Below are positions 59,635 to 64,000 of a DNA stretch of 64,000 nt, one piece after another. The notes under the pieces were generated by a model that saw nothing but the letters and a program-made list of their open reading frames with translations, had not been told where the DNA came from and made no database searches. The DNA comes from Rebecca billardiae RCC1528 (Eukaryota; Haptophyta): NCBI GenBank assembly GCA_965240325.2, contig OZ251224.1, positions 3,844,001 through 3,908,000 of the forward strand, written 5' to 3'. Positions within the stretch are counted from its first letter, which is position 1; the number at the start of each line of letters is the position of its first letter. A program made the position numbers and the translations under genes.

Positions 59635-61644
59635 ATGTCAACGACGATGATTGCCAGCTCGCCGGTGCCACCGCCCTCGCCTCCACCGGGGCACCGCAGC
59701 CCGCGAGCGGCGGCGCGGCCGCTGCAGCGCTCGAATAGCTTCAATCTCGCGCCGAAGCGGCTCCGCTCGAGCGAGCATGACGACCAGTCCGGTGCGAAGC
59801 AGCCGTCGGCCGCGGCGAGCGGCACCGCGCCGGCCGGCACGGTGCCGCGGCTCGTGCGAGCCGCGTCGCTCCCGAGGCGGCGCCACGAGAGCCCTGCGAA
59901 GGGGGACGAGACCGAAGACCACGCGCCGAACGAGGCTCTCGCGGCTCTGCTCGCGCGCTCAAGCCAGGGCGATCCGACGCTGCGCCGGCTGCGGCTAAAC
60001 GCGCACGTCGAGCTCTCGCGCGCGACGGCCGCGCACCAGGCGGACTTCCTGCGCGGGCTCGGCCTCGGCCGCGCACTCGTGGAGCTGCAGCTGCACGACA
60101 ACCGCCTCGACGACGCGGCCGCGATCGCGGTCGCCGAGCTGCTCAGGCGCGGCGCGGCGGGCACCGGCCCGCGGCTCGAGCGCCTTTCGCTCGAGCGCAA
60201 CTCGATCGCCGAGGACGGCGCCCTCGCCGTGTGCAAGGCGCTCGGCGGGCACCCGAGCCTGCGCACGCTCTCGATCGCCGAGCAGGCACGCCCACTCAGC
60301 GCCGCGGTGGGCGCCGCCTTCTGCGACATGCTCGAGAGCTCGAACACGACGCTGCTCAAGCTGAACGTGGGCAACCTCCGCTCGGACGAGTCTCGGCTCG
60401 TGCGGCAGCGCCTCTCGTCGCTGCTGCTGCGCAACGGCGACGTGGCGCGGCGGGAGCGGCTCGCGGCGCAGCAGCAGCAGCAGCAGCGGCAGCGCGAGGA
60501 GCAACCGCCGACGCCGGCGCGGCGCATCTCCTCCACGCCGCAGCTCTCCTCCAGCCTGCAGCCCGCCGCCGACTCGATCGAGCCGGTCGTGAGCTCGATC
60601 ATCGAGCGGCACGAGGTGATCGGCTTCAGGGACGAGGCGGCGCGCGTCGCGCGCTCCGAGCTGCCCGCGGCGAGGCGGCTCGTGCGCGGCGGCGAGGAGG
60701 GGGCGGAGCTGTGCATCGGGCTGAACGGCGACGCGCAGTTCTCCCGCGCCAGCCCGGACGTGCGCCGCGAGTTCATCCGCGCGTTTGGCTCCAACACGAC
60801 CGTGGCGCGCGTCGAGATGGCGTGCGTGCAGCTCGACGACGGCGACCTGCTGGCCTGGGCGGAGGCGCTGCGCGGGAACAGCACGCTCCGCGTGCTCGTG
60901 CTCGACGGGAACCAGATCGCGTGCGGCCCGGACGCCGCCGCCGCGCTCGCCGACGCGCTGCGCCACAACCAGGCGCTCGTCGAGCTGCGGATCGCCGAGC
61001 AGCGCAAGCAGTGGTCGCAGCGCGCCGAGGAGACGGTGGCGGAGGGCCTGCGCGACAACGGCTCCCTGATCAAGCTCGTGCTCGCCTCGACGCGATCGGC
61101 GCACGCGCGCTCGCTCATCGAGAGCTGCACGTCGCGCAACCGGCGCACCGCGCGGCAGCGCGCGGCCGCGGGCGGCACGCACCAGCCGGTCGTCGCCGCC
61201 GCGCCCGCCGCGCCCAGCGGAGGCGGCGCGCGCCAGCCGGCGGCCGCCGCGCCCGGCGCGCCCGCGGCCGGCGCACGCGCTGAGCCGGCCGCCCCTCCGG
61301 CGGCGCTCAGCAGCCGCGTGCAGCAGGCCGTCGCGCAGTTCCAAGGAGGCGCGGCGCTGTCGCCGACGCCGCAGCCTCCGCAAGAGCCCCCACCCACGCA
61401 AGCCAGCAGCACGCCCCGTCGGCGCCTCGTACGCCGTGCCTCGCCCTCGCGCAGGATGACGCGCCGACCGCGCGCGGTGGGGGCGACGCCGACGCCGGAC
61501 CGTGATGTGGCCGAGGCGCGCGGTCACGACCAGCCAGCGCCGAGGTGGTGCAGTGCCATGCCGGAGCGCGATGTGGCCGAGGCGCGCGGTCACGGCCAGG
61601 CAGCTCCGAGGTGGTGCAGTGCCAGGATTGACTTGAGCGCCTGA
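59635..61644 (+). CDS. Tropomodulin/leiomodin-like leucine-rich repeat protein
   Basis: The protein is 669 aa, starting at ATG 59635. A Pro/Ser-rich N terminus (~110 aa) precedes an LRR domain in two halves split by a poly-Gln run (~residue 278). First-half blocks include LRRLRLNAHVELSRA, LGRALVELQLHDNRLDD and RLERLSLERNSIAEDGALAVCKAL. Second-half blocks include VARVEMACVQLDDGD, STLRVLVLDGNQIACG and ALVELRIAEQRKQWSQRAEE. Both halves end in a helix like the tropomodulin 'IRIDNQSQ' unit. Tropomodulins cap actin pointed ends, but this protein is long and repeated. The tail holds a tandem 22-residue duplication (DVAEARGH...RWCSA, twice). A general LRR-RI scaffold is the alternative. Confidence 0.7.
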   Translation: MSTTMIASSPVPPPSPPPGHRSPRAAARPLQRSNSFNLAPKRLRSSEHDDQSGAKQPSAAASGTAPAGTVPRLVRAASLPRRRHESPAKGDETEDHAPNEALAALLARSSQGDPTLRRLRLNAHVELSRATAAHQADFLRGLGLGRALVELQLHDNRLDDAAAIAVAELLRRGAAGTGPRLERLSLERNSIAEDGALAVCKALGGHPSLRTLSIAEQARPLSAAVGAAFCDMLESSNTTLLKLNVGNLRSDESRLVRQRLSSLLLRNGDVARRERLAAQQQQQQRQREEQPPTPARRISSTPQLSSSLQPAADSIEPVVSSIIERHEVIGFRDEAARVARSELPAARRLVRGGEEGAELCIGLNGDAQFSRASPDVRREFIRAFGSNTTVARVEMACVQLDDGDLLAWAEALRGNSTLRVLVLDGNQIACGPDAAAALADALRHNQALVELRIAEQRKQWSQRAEETVAEGLRDNGSLIKLVLASTRSAHARSLIESCTSRNRRTARQRAAAGGTHQPVVAAAPAAPSGGGARQPAAAAPGAPAAGARAEPAAPPAALSSRVQQAVAQFQGGAALSPTPQPPQEPPPTQASSTPRRRLVRRASPSRRMTRRPRAVGATPTPDRDVAEARGHDQPAPRWCSAMPERDVAEARGHGQAAPRWCSARIDLSA

Positions 61645-62008
61645 GGCTGAGCGCCCGCCCCGACTACGCAGCGCCGTTACTCTTGAGACTCACTGCGCAG
61701 CGCCGTTACTCTAAGACTCCACCGCCAGTATCGGAGTTTCGTCGCGTGTACGGTAATCAAACTTGACGCGATGTCGCGATTCACCGTGTGCGCGCATCGG
61801 AGTGGGTAATATCGCCTGCCTGAGCTGTGTGGCGTGTGCGTCTCTTATTCTTAGGAAACTGTACTGTATTCGCGGACGTAAAGTACCGTATGGCGTATGC
61901 CCCCTATTCATATCAGCTGAACATTAGTACCGTAGCTCCAACTGCCGTACCCGCCAGCGCTGGGGTACTGCCCCCCTTCGTGGCATCTCATCGCGCATCC
62001 TTCTCCGC
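61645..62008. other. Spacer upstream of the subtilase gene
   Basis: 364 bp. Includes a short direct repeat, 'cgcagcgccgttactct', near 61668 and 61696. No gene. Confidence 0.5.
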
Positions 62009-64000
62009 ATGGCCGCGCGCAGCAGGAGCGGCGCCGCGCTGCTCCTGGTGGCCGTCGCCTTGCGTGCGGGCGTCGTCACGCCAGAGGTGCACGAGTCGCC
62101 GTACGAGCACACGCTCATCATCTCTGCGCCCGACGGCCGCGACCCCAGCTCCGTCGGCCCGCTCGTCGCGGCCGCGCCGAATGGCACGGTGAGAGTGCGG
62201 CGGCATGTGGACCACGTGCTCGCAGGCGGCTGCATCATCGCGTGCACCGAGGAGGGGCTCGCGTACTTCCAGGCGCTCGCGGCGCAAGCGGAGCTTTTCG
62301 TCGAGGAATCGCAGCGCGTCCACGCCTACAGGCCCGTCAAGTTGCCCGCGCCGCGTCGGCGGCTGCAGGGCGCGCCGCCGTCGTGGGGCCTCGACCGCAT
62401 CGACGGCAGCATCGACAGCCAGCCGTACGCGCCAGCGGTGACCGGCGTGGGCGCGCACATCTTCATCCTCGACACGGGCGTGCACGAGAGCCACAACGAG
62501 TTCTCCGGCGGCCGCATCGGCCAGGGCCAGGACATGACGACCGACCCGGACGGCTCGAGCCAGGCGGACGTGGACGGTCACGGCACGCACTGCGCGGGCA
62601 CGGCGGGCGGCAACACGGTGGGGGTCGCCACGGGCGCGACGCTCCACGGCGTGAAGGTGCTCGGCGACGACGGCTCCGGCTGGACCTCGGACATCGTCGC
62701 CGGCATGGAGTGGGTGATGCAGCGCGCCGACCTGCGCCCGGCCGTTGTCTCGATGAGCCTGGGCGGCGGCTTCTCGTACATGAACAACCTGGCGGTGCGC
62801 CGGCTGTACGACGCGGGGATCGTGACGGTCGTCGCCGCGGGGAACGACGCGTCGGACGCGTGCACCTTCTCCCCCGCCTCCGCGCCCGAGGCCATCACCG
62901 TCGGCGCGACGACGACCAGCGACACGGTGGCGGGCTACTCGAACACGGGCGCGTGCGTGGACATCTGGGCGCCAGGCAGCGACATCTACAGCTCGGTCCC
63001 GTGCCGCAACCCGCCGTGCACGCAGTCGGAGTACCGGAACCACCGGTACGACACGTACTCGGGCACCTCGATGGCCTGCCCGCACGTCGCCGGCGTCGTG
63101 GCGCAGGTCTTTGAGCTCGACCCGCTCGCGACGCCGGCGCAGGTGCTGGCGCGCCTGCAGAGCGCGGCGATCAGCGGCGTGCCGGGCAACCAGGCGGCGC
63201 CGAACCGGCTGCTGCTGCAGGTGGTCGAGTCGTACGCCGCGCCGCCCTCGCCCCCTTCGCCGCCGCCCGGCGGCACCCCCGCGCACTGCCCGTACACGCT
63301 CGAGGTGAGCATCAGTCCGGACTCGTACTCGTGGGAGGAGACGTCGTGGGCGGTGTACCTGGACGGGGACGTGCTCTTCTCCGGCGGGGAGGAGGGCGGC
63401 ACGGGCTGCGTGCTCGGCGGGCGGACGCACACGTTCGTGATCTACGACGACTACGGCGACGGGCTGTGCTGCGCGTACGGCTCGGGCTCGTACACCGTCT
63501 CCGTGCTCGGCGGGCCGGTCGTCGCGTCCGGCGCCTTCGCAGATGGGTACCAGGAGTCGACCGATTTCCAGCTCGAGTTCCGGCCGCCGCCGCCGAGCCC
63601 GCCGCCGAGCCCGCCGCCGCCGCCGTACTCGCCGCCGCCGTCGCCGAGCCCGCGGCCGCCGCCGTACCCGCCGCCGCCGAGCCCACCGCCGAGCCCGCCG
63701 CCGAGCCCGCCGCCCTCGACGCCGCCGAGATCGCCGCCGCCCTCGCCGCCCAGCCCGCCGCCGAGCCCACCGCCGCCGTCCCCGCCGCCGCCCTCGCCGC
63801 CGAGCCCACCGCCGAGCCCGCCGCCGTCGCAGTCGCCAAGCCCACCGCCAAGCCCGCCGCCGCGGCCACCCAGCACACCGCCATTGCCACCGCCGAGCCC
63901 GCCGCCAAGCCCGCCGCCGCCGTCGCCGCCCCCGCCGAGCCCACCGCCCCCACCGCCGAGCCCGCCGCCGTCGCCACCGCCGAGCCCGCCGCCGTCCCCG
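62009..64000 (+). CDS. Secreted subtilisin-like protease (S8, proteinase K type) with Pro-rich stalk, 3' partial
   Basis: 664 codons from ATG 62009 run to the window edge without a stop. Signal peptide: residues ~1-20. A short inhibitor-like propeptide (HTLIISAP... LAGGCIIACT) precedes the catalytic domain. Asp155 lies in ILDTGV, His191 in GHGTHCAG, Asn279 in AAGND and Ser354 in SGTSMACPHVAG, so the catalytic set is intact. After the protease come PPSPPSPPPGG and a ~95-residue Cys-containing domain (CPYTLEVSISPDSYSWEE, then YDDYGDGLCCAYGSGSYTV). A (PPPSP)n-type tract of over 100 residues then runs off the window. The protease probably acts outside the cell or is held on the wall or scales by the Hyp-rich stalk. 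Confidence 0.92.
   Translation, partial: MAARSRSGAALLLVAVALRAGVVTPEVHESPYEHTLIISAPDGRDPSSVGPLVAAAPNGTVRVRRHVDHVLAGGCIIACTEEGLAYFQALAAQAELFVEESQRVHAYRPVKLPAPRRRLQGAPPSWGLDRIDGSIDSQPYAPAVTGVGAHIFILDTGVHESHNEFSGGRIGQGQDMTTDPDGSSQADVDGHGTHCAGTAGGNTVGVATGATLHGVKVLGDDGSGWTSDIVAGMEWVMQRADLRPAVVSMSLGGGFSYMNNLAVRRLYDAGIVTVVAAGNDASDACTFSPASAPEAITVGATTTSDTVAGYSNTGACVDIWAPGSDIYSSVPCRNPPCTQSEYRNHRYDTYSGTSMACPHVAGVVAQVFELDPLATPAQVLARLQSAAISGVPGNQAAPNRLLLQVVESYAAPPSPPSPPPGGTPAHCPYTLEVSISPDSYSWEETSWAVYLDGDVLFSGGEEGGTGCVLGGRTHTFVIYDDYGDGLCCAYGSGSYTVSVLGGPVVASGAFADGYQESTDFQLEFRPPPPSPPPSPPPPPYSPPPSPSPRPPPYPPPPSPPPSPPPSPPPSTPPRSPPPSPPSPPPSPPPPSPPPPSPPSPPPSPPPSQSPSPPPSPPPRPPSTPPLPPPSPPPSPPPPSPPPPSPPPPPPSPPPSPPPSPPPSP

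Overview
The window is nuclear DNA from a flagellated, plastid-bearing microalga. It is strongly GC-rich. Proteins carry signal peptides, long PPPSP tracts and Ala/Pro-rich disordered tails, and the introns are short, GC-rich and spliceosomal. The gene mix points to an alga with a red-lineage complex plastid, most likely a haptophyte: an axonemal dynein, plant-type LpxD and L-arabinokinase, a NEF1-like membrane protein, and a CDC48 ATPase that begins with a signal peptide. The haptophyte call is inference from gene content; another GC-rich stramenopile or prasinophyte-like alga is not excluded.

Layout. 0-8 kb: 3' end of a TPR/immunophilin gene, a diverged mobile-element copy, a conserved unknown protein, a surface protein with four FN2-like modules, a CBR1-like reductase, a ~397 bp inverted repeat, and a Cys-rich membrane protein. 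8-15 kb: a UIM-zinc-PARP protein, WDR5, LpxD, a START-like protein and a small plastid-type membrane protein. 15-22 kb: a KH-domain gene cut by a 100 bp assembly gap, a degenerate GC-rich repeat, a palindromic hairpin array, and a nest of non-autonomous DNA-transposon remnants. 22-32 kb: L-arabinokinase, a disordered nuclear-type protein, a purine phosphoribosyltransferase with a hydrophobic tail, a NEF1 homologue and an N-myristoylation candidate. 32-39 kb: repeats, a SnRK/CHK-like kinase, a thylakoid-targeted protein and microsatellites. 39-64 kb: signal-peptide CDC48, an Sfi1-like protein, a DNAH10-type dynein heavy chain with a 13.3 kb exon, a tropomodulin-like LRR protein, and the 5' part of a secreted subtilase.

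Organisation. Eight gene pairs are head-to-head with only about 115-345 bp between start codons, so most genes here seem to share compact, TATA-less bidirectional promoters. Repeats and AT-rich spacers lie mainly at the 3' sides. Nine introns (91-161 bp) could be placed because joining the exons restores known family sequence. All nine begin GT[A/G/C]CG rather than GTRAGT, and most end CGCAG with no pyrimidine tract. Four gene models (WDR5, the phosphoribosyltransferase, NEF1 and CDC48) keep frame exactly across these junctions, as does the dynein N terminus.
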